64,000 bases of DNA from Ensifer adhaerens (GTDB lineage Bacteria; Pseudomonadota; Alphaproteobacteria; Rhizobiales; Rhizobiaceae). Where the stretch lies: assembly GCF_028993555.1 (NCBI RefSeq), contig NZ_CP118611.1, forward strand, positions 124,001 through 188,000. Direction: 5' to 3'. The position numbers and the translations under genes were made by a program. Positions 55,015 to 63,999 of the stretch are shown here, piece by piece. Positions within the stretch are counted from its first letter, which is position 1, and each line of letters begins with the position of its first letter. The notes under the pieces were generated by a model. The model did no database searches, was not told where the DNA came from, and saw only the letters and a list, made by a program, of their open reading frames with translations.

Positions 55015-56077
55015 GGCCGCGGAAAGCGACAGGACGACGTTGGGGAGCGGGCGGAAGCTCGGCTCCGGCTTCGTCCTGCCCGCCCTGATCTGTCTGCTTG
55101 TCGCCGTGACGCTCTATTCCGTGACGATCGGGCGCTACGATCTGTCGGTTGCGGATGTCACCTACATCCTGCTCGACAACGTCCATCCGATTGTCACGCC
55201 CTACTGGGATCCGGTGCAGGAGGTCGTGGTCGAACAGGTCCGCGTGCCGCGGATCCTGGCTGCGATCATCATCGGTTTCGGCCTCTCCATTTCAGGTGCG
55301 GCGTTGCAGGGACTTTTCCGCAATCCGCTGGTCGATCCCGGCATCATCGGCGTCACGTCGGGCGCTGGCTTCGGCGGCACGCTGGCAATCCTTCTGGGTC
55401 TGCAAGGCTACCTGCTTCTGACGATGGCCTTTCTCTTCGGCATCGGCAGCGTCTTTCTCGTGAAACTGCTGTCGACGGTGCGCGGGCGTACCAGCATGCT
55501 GACGCTCGTTTTGGCGGGCGTGGTCATATCGGCCTTTTTCTCTGCCGCCATTTCCATTGCCAAGCTGCTCGCCGATCCCTTCCAGAAACTACCGGCCATC
55601 ACCTACTGGCTGATGGGCAGCATCGCTTCCAGCAACTATCTGGACGTCCTTCTCGTGGCTGCGGCGGTGATCCCCTCGGCGGTCGCGATCCATCTCCTGC
55701 GTTTCCAGATCAACATTCTGTCGCTCGGCGAGGAGAAGGCCCGGGCGCTCGGCGCCAGGGTCGTGCTGGTGCAATGGATCGTTCTCGTCGCCTCGGCCCT
55801 GATTTCGGCGGGCGTGGTCGCGACATCGGGCATCATCGGCTGGGTCGGCCTCGTCATCCCGCATGTCGCTCGCGCCCTTGTCGGTGCCGACCATCAGCGG
55901 CTCCTGCCTGTCTCGGGCGTGCTCGGCGCGATCTACCTGCTGCTGGTCGACAATCTGGCACGCACGGTGACCACGGCGGAGATCCCGCTCGGCATCATCA
56001 CGGCACTCATCGGCGTTCCGGTCTTTGCCGTCATCCTGCGGCGCCTGCATGCCAAGGGAGGCTGGTCCAGTGATTGA
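54995..56077 (+). CDS. FecCD-family ABC permease
   Basis: 360 residues, about ten helices; ATG at 54995 overlaps the end of the binding-protein gene by 20 bp. Family motifs RVPRILAAIIIGFGLSISGA with ALQGLFRNPLVDPGIIGVTS, and the cytoplasmic coupling loop GEEKARALGARV are intact, as is GWVGLVIPHVARALVG. Transports iron-siderophore, haem or cobalamin-type ligands. The gene is intact even though its binding-protein partner is frameshifted. Confidence 0.93.
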   Translation: MPSSSAKAAESDRTTLGSGRKLGSGFVLPALICLLVAVTLYSVTIGRYDLSVADVTYILLDNVHPIVTPYWDPVQEVVVEQVRVPRILAAIIIGFGLSISGAALQGLFRNPLVDPGIIGVTSGAGFGGTLAILLGLQGYLLLTMAFLFGIGSVFLVKLLSTVRGRTSMLTLVLAGVVISAFFSAAISIAKLLADPFQKLPAITYWLMGSIASSNYLDVLLVAAAVIPSAVAIHLLRFQINILSLGEEKARALGARVVLVQWIVLVASALISAGVVATSGIIGWVGLVIPHVARALVGADHQRLLPVSGVLGAIYLLLVDNLARTVTTAEIPLGIITALIGVPVFAVILRRLHAKGGWSSD

Positions 56078-56828
56078 GGCAAACGACCTCACCATCGAGC
56101 GCGGCGGCAAGACCATCCTTGAAAGCTACAGCCTCCGCCTCGAACGCGCGCGCATCCTCGCCGTGCTTGGCGCCAACGGTGTCGGCAAGACGACCCTGAT
56201 CAACACGCTGATCGGCGTCATCAAACCGAAATCCGGGCAGCTTTCGATCGGTGGCGCTGTCGGCTTCGTGCCCCAGCTCTTCGAGGTCCCCTTTGCCTAT
56301 ACCGCTCTCGATATCGCCTTGATGGGCAGGGCACGCCATCTCGGCCTTTTCGGCGCGCCCTGCCGCAAGGACTATGAGATCGTCCGGCACTATTTCCATC
56401 TGCTCGGCATCGAGCATCTGGAGCCGCAAGCCTTCAACGCGCTGAGCGGCGGCCAACGGCAACTGGTGATGATTGCCCAGGCACTGGCATCGGAGTGCGA
56501 ACTCCTGGTGCTCGACGAGCCCTGTGCAGCACTCGACTACAAGAACCAGGACAAGGTTCTGGGCCTGCTTGAACACCTCAGGGATGAACACGGCATGACG
56601 ATCGTCTTCTCCACCCATATGCCGCAGCACGCCGTGGAAATTGCCAGTGACGCTCTGCTGATGCTGAGCGGCACCGATTATGTCTGTGGACCGACGACGG
56701 AAGCTCTGAGCGCGGACAACCTGTCGGCGCTCTACGATCTGCCGATCGCGAGGGCGGATTTCGAGGGACTTGCCAAGCACACTTATGCGCCCGTGTTCCG
56801 TCACGATGGAGGCCGCTTCAATGGCTGA
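56070..56828 (+). CDS. Siderophore-type ABC transporter ATP-binding protein
   Basis: 252 residues from the GTG at 56070, overlapping the permease by 8 bp. Walker A GANGVGKTT (~36), signature LSGGQRQLVMIAQALA (~128), Walker B LLVLDEPCAALDYK and H-loop FSTHMP. FecE/BtuD group. Forms the importer with the FecCD permease. Its end overlaps the next gene by 8 bp, linking that unknown protein to the transport function. Confidence 0.93.
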   Translation: MIEANDLTIERGGKTILESYSLRLERARILAVLGANGVGKTTLINTLIGVIKPKSGQLSIGGAVGFVPQLFEVPFAYTALDIALMGRARHLGLFGAPCRKDYEIVRHYFHLLGIEHLEPQAFNALSGGQRQLVMIAQALASECELLVLDEPCAALDYKNQDKVLGLLEHLRDEHGMTIVFSTHMPQHAVEIASDALLMLSGTDYVCGPTTEALSADNLSALYDLPIARADFEGLAKHTYAPVFRHDGGRFNG

Positions 56829-58113
56829 GACAACCCGAAAGGGCATCGCCTACATCCACTGGGGCAACAGTTGGCAGCTCAGGAGCTTTCAGGATTTCCG
56901 GCATTACATCGATGACCTGATCTACATCCGCGACCTGCCGACGGTTGATCTCACCTCCTACGCCGCCGTCGTGATGCCGGATGCCATGGACGCAGCGGCA
57001 GTGCTTCCGCACGCGCAGCAGCTGAACGCCTATCTGAAGCAGGGTGGCTTTCTGGTCGTCTTCCTGCAGGGCCATGCCGACTGGCTCGACATTCACGGTC
57101 TTGAATGGACACCTGGAAACTGCCGGGACTGGCTTTGGTGGACGAAGAGCGAAAAGCTGGAGATCAGCCTGTCCTCACCGCACCACCCGGTCACCGAGAG
57201 CCTGCCGCTATCGCATATGAGCTGGCATTGGGGTGGCTCCTACAATGTACCGGAAGGGGCGCGTTCGATCGTCGAGATCGAAGAGGGGCGGGGCAGCCTT
57301 TTTCTCGACTTTCCGTCGCTGCCGGGCGGCGGGCGACTGCTGCTTGCAACGCTCGACCCGCATTCGCACAACGGCCAGCGTTTCATGCCGGCGACGACCC
57401 GATTTCTGCGCTCCTTCTACCCTTGGCTCAATCGCGAACTCGGCATTGGGCGGCCAGATCGGAACCGCTTCACCTACCTGCAATGCTCGCACGTCCCATC
57501 GGAATGGCACCCGGAATGGATCGAGACGACGCTTGAGCGGGCCGGTTTCGAAACCGCCTTCGCCCCCCTTTGTCAGCTCGGCCCCGAACTGCTTGAAACG
57601 ACGGACACGCTCTATGTTCCAAGCAGCCACGACGAGTTCTTCCTGAAACGCCGTTCCGAAGACTTCATCGCGTTTCTGGAACGGGGCGGCAACCTGATCA
57701 TCTGCGCCGAGCCGTGTCAGCCATGGCTGCCTTTCATGGCGCCATTCCACGCTGTCGTCCCTCGACCGTTCTCGAACATCAGGGTTCGCGTCCGCGACGA
57801 CCGGTTCCAGATCTTCTCAGACCTCGGCGAAGGCTTCGACGGATGGGAGGGGATCTTCGGCCAGTATGCGCGCGGCTGGAGCGATCCGCCGCCCGGGGCG
57901 ATCTGGTTGACCGACGTCGGGCCGGAGACCGATCCGAAGCCGGCGGACTGGATCTGGCAATATCCCACCCTTAACGGACGCGGCGGCTACGTCTTCATGC
58001 ACAATGGCGACAACATGACCCGTTATCCGGACCATGGCCCAAAAAAGGAGATGCTCGTCGCCAACATCGCGACAGCCCTCAGAAAGCTCTCGACCGGCGA
58101 GATGCTGTTCTAG
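56821..58113 (+). CDS. Conserved protein of unknown function coupled to a siderophore-type transporter
   Basis: 430 residues from the ATG at 56821. No signal peptide or membrane helix. Two halves each look like a class-I-amidotransferase-type alpha/beta fold: TSYAAVVMPDAMDAA with LNAYLKQGGFLVVFLQGHAD, and later DTLYVPSSHDEFF with FIAFLERGGNLIICAEPCQP. The first half has no Cys at the usual nucleophile position (FLQGHAD), so ordinary glutaminase activity is doubtful. Trp/His-rich stretches (MSWHWGGSYN, WDGWEG-like) may bind a ligand or metal. Translational coupling to the ATPase suggests a role in handling the imported chelate. Family not recognised. Confidence 0.7.
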   Translation: MAETTRKGIAYIHWGNSWQLRSFQDFRHYIDDLIYIRDLPTVDLTSYAAVVMPDAMDAAAVLPHAQQLNAYLKQGGFLVVFLQGHADWLDIHGLEWTPGNCRDWLWWTKSEKLEISLSSPHHPVTESLPLSHMSWHWGGSYNVPEGARSIVEIEEGRGSLFLDFPSLPGGGRLLLATLDPHSHNGQRFMPATTRFLRSFYPWLNRELGIGRPDRNRFTYLQCSHVPSEWHPEWIETTLERAGFETAFAPLCQLGPELLETTDTLYVPSSHDEFFLKRRSEDFIAFLERGGNLIICAEPCQPWLPFMAPFHAVVPRPFSNIRVRVRDDRFQIFSDLGEGFDGWEGIFGQYARGWSDPPPGAIWLTDVGPETDPKPADWIWQYPTLNGRGGYVFMHNGDNMTRYPDHGPKKEMLVANIATALRKLSTGEMLF

Positions 58114-58260
58114 ACGACAGCGAGGGCCGACGGCGTCGGTCCATCAAGATCGCTCGGCACGCTCGGATTTTGCCTGATCCAGGCGCTTCTGGCGCAGTAT
58201 GTTTCGCCTTGCGGCCGGCATCTCAAACAGGAACGTCACGAGCGACCCGACGTGCGATAG

Positions 58261-58542
58261 GATCCGACTGCCGAAGAACCAGCGTTCCGCAAGCACCTCG
58301 AGAGGAACAGCTCCCGCCAGCGAGTTATCGCACTGCAGTTCATCATCGAGGCGCTCGCCGTCTCGGCAAGCGGCGTGATCTTCGAGTTCGCTATCAGGGC
58401 GCTTGCCGGTCAGTTTGACATGCTCGCCCCCTTCACGCTCGACCCGGTCGCGCTCGCCTTCGCCTGTGCGTTCCTTACCGGTCTTGATCCGGTTTCCTGC
58501 CCGCCCGCAATGCCTCGCGTCGGCAGCCGGCCGGAGCGCTGA
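58261..58542 (+). pseudogene. Coding relic, probable membrane protein fragment
   Basis: An open frame without start codon follows an in-frame stop at 58258-58260. It reads FRKHLERNSSRQRVIALQFI, then IEALAVSASGVIFEFAIRAL and a hydrophobic LDPVALAFACAFLTGLDPVS, ending at a TGA at 58540. The amphipathic and hydrophobic pattern looks like real protein, but no family is recognised. Confidence 0.35.
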
Positions 58543-58664
58543 ATGTGTATTGAGGCGCGGTAAGGAGCTGGCTCAGGACGTAGCGGTGCTTTTTGCTAAC
58601 CCTTCGACCGAGCGGCAACGGTCCAAGAGCCTATCAGGCATTTATCATAATCTGTCGTACATGT

Positions 58665-58712
58665 TTGACAAGTTGGCTGATATCTGTCTATTGTTACGTT
58701 AGACAAGTTGGC
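58665..58712 (+). promoter_or_regulatory. Promoter with two GACAAGTTGGC direct repeats
   Basis: -35 TTGACA (58665-58670), 18-bp spacer, -10-like TATTGT (58689-58694). The 11-mer GACAAGTTGGC occurs at 58667-58677 and again at 58702-58712, so it flanks the -10 on both sides, 35 bp apart. This arrangement suits a repressor or activator of the enolase-superfamily gene at 58750; the regulator is not visible in the window. Confidence 0.45.
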
Positions 58713-58749
58713 GCGGCCAAGCCGTCGCATTTCGCATACCGGAGGAATA

Positions 58750-59898
58750 ATGATCATCACCGACGTAGAAGTGCGGGTATTCCGCACGACCACTCGCCGT
58801 CATTCGGACAGTGCTGGTCACGCACATCCAGGCCCGCCACATCAGGTCGAGCAGGCAATGCTGACCATCCGCACGGAGGACGGTCACGAAGGGCATTCCT
58901 TCACAGCGCCGGAGATTGTCAGGCCACACGTCATCGAAAAATTCGTCAAGAAGGTCTTGATCGGTGAAGATCATCGTGACCGCGAGCGGCTGTGGCAGGA
59001 TCTCGCGCATTGGCAGCGCGGGTCGGCAGCACAGCTCACGGACCGCACCTTGGCGGTCGTCGATTGCGCACTTTGGGATCTCGCAGGGCGCGCCTTGAAC
59101 CAACCTGTATACAAGTTGATCGGCGGCTATCGCGACAAGGTACTCGCTTATGGTTCGATCATGTGCGGGGACGAGCTCAAGGGTGGCCTTGCGACCCCCG
59201 AGGATTACGGGCGCTTCGCCGAAACGCTGGTCAAGCGCGGCTACAAGGGCATCAAGCTTCACACCTGGATGCCGCCGGTGAGCTGGGCTCCGGATGTAAG
59301 GATGGACATCAAGGCCTGCGCTGCCGTGCGCGAGGCGGTCGGACCGGATATCCGCCTGATGATCGATGCCTTCCATTGGTACTCCAGAACGGACGCGCTT
59401 GAACTTGGGCGCGGGCTCGAGAGGCTCGGCTTCGACTGGATCGAGGAGCCGATGGATGAACAGTCGCTTTCGTCCTACAAGTGGCTCGCCGACAATCTCG
59501 ACATTCCCGTCGTCGGTCCGGAAAGTGCGGCCGGCAAGCATTGGCACCGCGCCGAATGGATCAAGGCCGGCGCCTGCGACATCCTGCGCACGGGCGTCAA
59601 TGACGTCGGCGGCATCACGCCGGCACTGAAGACGATGCATCTTGCCGAGGCCTTCGGCATGGAGTGCGAGGTGCATGGCAACACCGCCATGAACTTGCAT
59701 GTCGTGGCCGCCACCAAGAACTGCCGCTGGTACGAGCGTGGCCTGCTGCACCCGTTCCTCGAATATGACGACGGACACGACTACCTGAAGTCGCTGTCCG
59801 ATCCGATGGATCGCGACGGCTACGTCCATGTGCCGGATCGTCCGGGGCTCGGCGAGGATATCGACTTCAAGTTCATCGAAAACAATCGCGTTCGGTGA
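58750..59898 (+). CDS. Enolase-superfamily (mandelate racemase/muconate lactonizing-type) enzyme
   Basis: 382 residues; ATG at 58750 with GGAGGA 4 bp upstream. Capping domain to ~125, then the barrel. GIKLHTW (K near 169) is the first acid/base site, LMIDAFHWYS supplies the first metal Asp, WIEEPMDE the second ligand Glu and VVGPESA the third. ECEVHGNTAMN gives the opposite-face His. These point to the MR subgroup of acid-sugar dehydratases. Which sugar acid cannot be told by eye. First gene of a unit with an SGNH hydrolase and a peptide-type binding protein. Confidence 0.88.
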   Translation: MIITDVEVRVFRTTTRRHSDSAGHAHPGPPHQVEQAMLTIRTEDGHEGHSFTAPEIVRPHVIEKFVKKVLIGEDHRDRERLWQDLAHWQRGSAAQLTDRTLAVVDCALWDLAGRALNQPVYKLIGGYRDKVLAYGSIMCGDELKGGLATPEDYGRFAETLVKRGYKGIKLHTWMPPVSWAPDVRMDIKACAAVREAVGPDIRLMIDAFHWYSRTDALELGRGLERLGFDWIEEPMDEQSLSSYKWLADNLDIPVVGPESAAGKHWHRAEWIKAGACDILRTGVNDVGGITPALKTMHLAEAFGMECEVHGNTAMNLHVVAATKNCRWYERGLLHPFLEYDDGHDYLKSLSDPMDRDGYVHVPDRPGLGEDIDFKFIENNRVR

Positions 59899-59914
59899 AG
59901 GGCGGGAGCTGGCG

Positions 59915-60544
59915 ATGAAGACCGTTCTTGCCTTCGGAGATAGCCTGACCTGGGGCGCCGACCCGGCAACGGGCCTGCGTCATCCGCCGGAAGGCCGCTG
60001 GCCCGAGGTTCTGGGCGAAACGCTTGGCGGCCGGGCCAAGATCATCCCGGAAGGGCTCGGCGGGCGCACCACCTGCTACGACGATCACGCCGGTCCCGCA
60101 TGTCGCAATGGCGCCAAGGCGCTGGAAGTGGCGCTTGCCAGCCACATGCCGCTCGACCTCGTGATCGTCATGCTCGGTACCAACGACATCAAGCCCGTGC
60201 ATGGCGGCCGGGCAGAAGGGGCGGTCTCTGGCATGCGCCGGCTGGCGCAGATCGTCGAAACCTTTCCCTACAAGCCAAAGGGGGCGAAACCGAAGCTTCT
60301 GATCGTCGCGCCTCCGCCCTGTTCAGCCGGGGCAGGCGGCAATCCGGCGGCGGGCCGCAGCATGGCCGAATCCGAGCGGCTGTCTCCGCTCTACAGAAAG
60401 CTCGCAGACGAGCTCGGTCATGCATTCTTTGATGCCGGCACGGTCACGCGGGCGTCGGAGATCGATGGCGTGCATCTCGAGGCCGCAGACACGGCGGCAA
60501 TCGGACGGGCGCTTGCCGCGCCCGTCGAGGAAATTCTTGGCTGA
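59915..60544 (+). CDS. SGNH/GDSL-family hydrolase
   Basis: 209 residues; ATG at 59915, 17 bp after the enolase-superfamily gene. Block I AFGDSLTWGADP (nucleophile Ser10), block II Gly in GLGGRTTCYDD, block III GTNDIKP and block V DGVHLEA (Asp/His) complete the esterase triad. No signal peptide, so cytoplasmic. Related to arylesterase and acyl-hydrolase types. It may release an ester or lactone that feeds the neighbouring dehydratase (inference from co-location). Confidence 0.9.
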   Translation: MKTVLAFGDSLTWGADPATGLRHPPEGRWPEVLGETLGGRAKIIPEGLGGRTTCYDDHAGPACRNGAKALEVALASHMPLDLVIVMLGTNDIKPVHGGRAEGAVSGMRRLAQIVETFPYKPKGAKPKLLIVAPPPCSAGAGGNPAAGRSMAESERLSPLYRKLADELGHAFFDAGTVTRASEIDGVHLEAADTAAIGRALAAPVEEILG

Positions 60545-60629
60545 TCCGGTCTTGCCTGTGGAGGAACAGGCCGGCGGATCTTGTATTAGGAAGGTCGGTT
60601 CCCGCGTGGACGGCCGCAAAGGAGGAAGC

Positions 60630-62228
60630 ATGAAACACTTTTTAGCAACGGTCGCATTCGGTGCGCTTCTTGCGACGACAATGCCGAACCTCGTTCTGGC
60701 TGAAACGCCGGAGGATCAACTGGTCGTCGCCACGACGATGAGCAACATCCTCACTTTGGACCCGGCCGCCATCACCGGCCGCGAGACGGTTCAGGTGCTG
60801 AACAACATCTATGACACGCTGGTCGTCCTGTCGCCGCAGGACCGCAGCGTTCAGCCGCGGCTGGCCGAACGCTGGGAAGTAGCGGATGATCGCATGTCGA
60901 TCCGATTCCATCTGCGCGGCGATGCCAAGTTCGCGTCCGGCAATCCGGTTACCGCCGAGGATGTCGCCTGGAGCCTGAAGCGTCTGCTGGCGCGCAATCT
61001 GGCGCAATCGTCCTTCCTCAAGACTCGCGGGTTTACGCTCGAAGCAGCCGACAAGCTGCTCGTCGCCGAAGACGAACGCACTTTCGTCCTACATCTGCCG
61101 AAGGCCGACGACCCGAACCTGATCCTGATGATCCTCGCGCAAAACGGGCCGGGCTCGATCATCGACAGCAAGACGGCGCTCGAAAATGAAAAGGACGGCG
61201 ACCTCGGTGCCGCATGGCTGACGCTGAACTCGGCCGGTTCCGGTCCGTTCACGCTGACGCAGTGGAAGTCGAACGAATTCATCATCCTCACCCGCAATGG
61301 CGAGTACTGGGGCGAGGCGCCTGGCATGAAGCGCGTGCTCTTGCGCCACCTACCGGAATCGCAGTCGCAGCGCCTGCTTTTGGAAAAGGGCGACATCGAC
61401 GTTGCCTATTCGCTTCAGGCGCCGGATCTGAAGTCGCTGGAGGCCGACAAGGCGATCACGATTGAATCGACCCCGGGCTCGGGCTTCTACTATCTCAGCG
61501 TCTCGATGAAGGACGAAAAATTCGCCAACAAGAAGGTGCGCGAAGCGCTGCGCTACCTGATCGATTATGAAGGTCTCGACAAGGCCGTGATGCCTTATTA
61601 CGGCAAGCTGCATCAGCGTCCGCTGTCGACGGGCGTGCTCGGCGCCTTGCCGGACGAAGGCTACAAGCTGGACGTGGCGAAGGCAAAGGCGCTGCTTGCC
61701 GAAGCCGGCTATCCGGACGGGTTCAAGACCACCTTGCGCGTGCTTTCCGAAGACCCGTTCATGAAGGCGGCGACCGCCATCCAGAACACGCTTGGCCAGG
61801 CCGGTATTCAGGCTGAACTTATCAGCGGTTCGGGCGACCAGATCTACGGTGCGATGCGCGAGCGGAAGTTCGAACTGTTGCTCGGCCGTGGTGGTGGCGG
61901 CCAGCAGCCGCACCCGGACAACAACCTGCGCTCCGTCGCCTACAACCCGAACAATTCCGATGACGCGAAGCTCACCAACTACCAGAGCTGGCGCACCAGC
62001 TTCTTTGACGAGAAGCTGAACAAGATGATCGAAGAGGCGCTCGTCGAACGCGATACCGCCAAGCAGACCAAGCTTTATGAGGGCGTCCAGACCTACATGG
62101 ACGAGGTCGTTATGTCGATCCAGCCGTTCTCGGAGGTCGTCGACACAGCGGCCTTCCGAAGCGACGTGAAGGGCATGATCGTCAGCCCCTGGCTCTCGCG
62201 TTTCGAAGGCGTGAAGAAGGAACGGTAA
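60630..62228 (+). CDS. Peptide/opine-type ABC transporter substrate-binding protein
   Basis: 532 residues; ATG at 60630 with GGAGGAA 2-3 bp before AGC. Signal peptide MKHFLATVAFGALLATTMPN cleaved near LA-ETP. SBP_bac_5 (DppA/OppA/NikA cluster C) features: NILTLDPAAITGRETVQVLN, LAERWEVADDRMSIRFHLR, and VREALRYLIDYEGL. Periplasmic. The downstream strong terminator ends the transcript. The dipeptide-type ATPases on the opposite strand may be its partners; the permeases would then be beyond the window. Confidence 0.92.
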   Translation: MKHFLATVAFGALLATTMPNLVLAETPEDQLVVATTMSNILTLDPAAITGRETVQVLNNIYDTLVVLSPQDRSVQPRLAERWEVADDRMSIRFHLRGDAKFASGNPVTAEDVAWSLKRLLARNLAQSSFLKTRGFTLEAADKLLVAEDERTFVLHLPKADDPNLILMILAQNGPGSIIDSKTALENEKDGDLGAAWLTLNSAGSGPFTLTQWKSNEFIILTRNGEYWGEAPGMKRVLLRHLPESQSQRLLLEKGDIDVAYSLQAPDLKSLEADKAITIESTPGSGFYYLSVSMKDEKFANKKVREALRYLIDYEGLDKAVMPYYGKLHQRPLSTGVLGALPDEGYKLDVAKAKALLAEAGYPDGFKTTLRVLSEDPFMKAATAIQNTLGQAGIQAELISGSGDQIYGAMRERKFELLLGRGGGGQQPHPDNNLRSVAYNPNNSDDAKLTNYQSWRTSFFDEKLNKMIEEALVERDTAKQTKLYEGVQTYMDEVVMSIQPFSEVVDTAAFRSDVKGMIVSPWLSRFEGVKKER

Positions 62229-62256
62229 TCCCGGCATTTGGTCTGTATCGATATTG

Positions 62257-62285
62257 AAAGGCGCGTCGCGAGACGCGCCTTTTTC
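62257..62285 (+). terminator. Intrinsic terminator after the binding-protein gene
   Basis: An 11-bp stem (AAAGGCGCGTC / GACGCGCCTTT), GCGA loop and a T-run TTTTTCCTTTT, 29 bp after the stop codon. Canonical rho-independent terminator. Confidence 0.92.
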
Positions 62286-62683
62286 CTTTTGGGCGAGCGC
62301 AAATGAAACTGCCTGTCGGTTCAAGGAACGCAGCCGCTGCCCTCGTGAAATGATCGGAAACGGCGCCGGCGGCAACATCGGGGTCGTCTGCCGTAAGTCC
62401 GGCCACGGTTTGAGGCGGCGACCGGCGCGAGGTGGGACATGCGCCTCACCGGACCCCTTCCCGATCAATGCGTGCTGTCGGCGCTGAAGCCGCTGCTCCA
62501 CGTCCGCAATCGAGCGCACTGCGCTAAAGCGCGACAATGCGTGAGGGAGCGCAGTGGATCTTGGGGTCGGCGCTGCCGGCCGTATCCCCCTTTGGAGCGA
62601 CGTTGCCGACGCAAGGAATGGCGATTTGCCGATGAACTCCAGTCCTCGTTCCCCGCTGCAAGAAAGGCCCCGGCAAAGAAAAA
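62286..62683. other. Intergenic region, nothing recognised
   Basis: About 400 bp between two convergent terminators. No convincing frame on either strand; stops are avoided in places only because of high GC. Confidence 0.5.
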
Positions 62684-62702
62684 GCCCGGCACTGGGCCGG
62701 GC
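62674..62702 (-). terminator. Intrinsic terminator of the minus-strand ABC operon
   Basis: GCCCGGC / GCCGGGC stem (62684-62690, 62696-62702) with 5-base loop. On the minus strand it is followed by TTTTTCTTTG. Lies 77 bp after the end of the ATPase gene. Confidence 0.85.
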
Positions 62703-62778
62703 AAGTCGGGGGAGAATTTTGTTCACGCATCGCAGGCCGAGGAGGGGTGCCCTGCAATGGAGTTGGCTTGCGGGAGCT

Positions 62779-63540
62779 TCAGTGCGCGCCCTCGTATTCC
62801 AGCGAGGCGCCGATCAGTTCGCGGGCATAGGGATGGGTCGCGCGGTTTCCGGGGATCGCTTCGCGCGGCAGGATTTCGGTGATTTTGCCATGGAGCATGA
62901 CGGCAAAGCGGTCGCACATGTGATCAACGACGGCGAGGTCGTGCGTCACCATGATGTAGGTGAAGCCGCGTTCCTCGCGCAGGCGCTGAAGCAGGTTGAG
63001 GATCTCCGCCTGCACCGAGACATCGAGCGCCGACGTCGGCTCGTCGAGCAGCAACAGCGATGGCTCGAGGATGAGGGCCCGGGCGATCGCGACACGCTGC
63101 CTCTGGCCGCCGGAGAGCTGGTGAGGGAACCGGTCGAGGAACGAGATCGGCAGGCCGACATCGGTGATCGCCTTGCGCATGCGTTCCTCGCGGTCGCCAA
63201 GCTTGTGGATGACGAGCGGCTCGTTGAGCACGGTGCGCACCGACTGGCGCGGATGCAGCGAACCGTAGGGATCCTGGAACACCATCTGCAGCGTGCGGCA
63301 ACGCTCGATGAGCGGAATGTCGCGCACCGGCTTTCCGTCAATGAGGATGTCGCCGGTCCAGATGTCGGTCAGCATCGAGATGCAGCGCAGGACCGTGGAT
63401 TTGCCCGAACCGCTTTCGCCAACGAGCCCGAAGCATTCACCGGGTTGCACCGAGAACGTGACGCTTGGAAGAACCTTGGCGGCCGTTGGGCCCGTGCCAA
63501 AGGTGATAGCGAGATCGCGGCATTCGACTGAAACGGACAT
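62779..63540 (-). CDS. Oligopeptide-type ABC transporter ATPase (DppF/OppF-like)
   Basis: 253 residues from the ATG at 63540, overlapping the previous stop by one base. Walker A GESGSGKST (~40), Q-loop MVFQDPYGSLHPR, signature [15 protein letters not shown], Walker [12 protein letters not shown] and H-loop MVTHDL are complete. QDPYGSLHP is diagnostic for the Dpp/Opp F-type subunit. Pairs with the D-type ATPase just upstream to energise a peptide, nickel or opine importer. Confidence 0.94.
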   Translation of the reverse strand: MSVSVECRDLAITFGTGPTAAKVLPSVTFSVQPGECFGLVGESGSGKSTVLRCISMLTDIWTGDILIDGKPVRDIPLIERCRTLQMVFQDPYGSLHPRQSVRTVLNEPLVIHKLGDREERMRKAITDVGLPISFLDRFPHQLSGGQRQRVAIARALILEPSLLLLDEPTSALDVSVQAEILNLLQRLREERGFTYIMVTHDLAVVDHMCDRFAVMLHGKITEILPREAIPGNRATHPYARELIGASLEYEGAH

Positions 63541-63999
63541 CAGGCAATCTCCTCCAGCCATTCAGGGCGGCGATCAAGCACGGCAAGCGGGGCGCGCCCG
63601 CCGCCGATGCGCGGCTGTGCCGCGAGCAAGCCGCGCGTATAGGGATGCTTGGCCTTGTCGAGGTCGGCGGCCGCCAGTGTCTCAACGATGCGGCCGGCGT
63701 ACATGATCAGGACACGGTCGCAGAAATTGCGCACGAGGTTCAGGTCGTGGCTGATCATGATCAGGCCGATGCCGCGATCCCTGACAAGACCGTCAAGAAT
63801 GTTCAGCACCTGCAGCCGCACCGTGACGTCCAGCGCCGAGGTTGGCTCGTCGGCGATGACGAGATCTGGATCGGCCAGCAGCATCATGGCGATCATGACA
63901 CGCTGGCCCATGCCGCCGGAAATCTCGTGCGGATACTGATCGAAGACGCGTTTCGGGTCGCGGATCTTTACCGCTTCAAGCATGGCAAGGGCCTTGTCG
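63540..63999 (-). CDS. Oligopeptide-type ABC transporter ATPase (DppD/OppD-like), C-terminal part
   Basis: The frame is open to the window edge; the last ~152 residues are visible. Signature ISGGMGQRVMIAMML, Walker [16 protein letters not shown]-loop MISHDLNLV and the C-terminal oligopeptide-type extension HPYTRGLLAAQP identify the D-type subunit. Walker A lies beyond base 64000. Stop shares one base with the F-type gene start (TGATG-type coupling). Confidence 0.93.
   Translation of the reverse strand, partial: DKALAMLEAVKIRDPKRVFDQYPHEISGGMGQRVMIAMMLLADPDLVIADEPTSALDVTVRLQVLNILDGLVRDRGIGLIMISHDLNLVRNFCDRVLIMYAGRIVETLAAADLDKAKHPYTRGLLAAQPRIGGGRAPLAVLDRRPEWLEEIA

Larger units (their letters stand above)
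58114..58749. other. Intergenic region with a coding relic and a promoter
   Basis: 636 bp. Holds a coding-like relic (58261-58542) and, near its right end, the repeat-flanked promoter at 58665-58712. Otherwise nothing recognised. Confidence 0.5.

Noticed and set aside
62286..62882. Plus-strand frames between the binding protein and the minus-strand ATPase
   Set aside because: They run across a minus-strand terminator and into the ATPase gene, with Arg/Pro-rich composition and no ribosome site.
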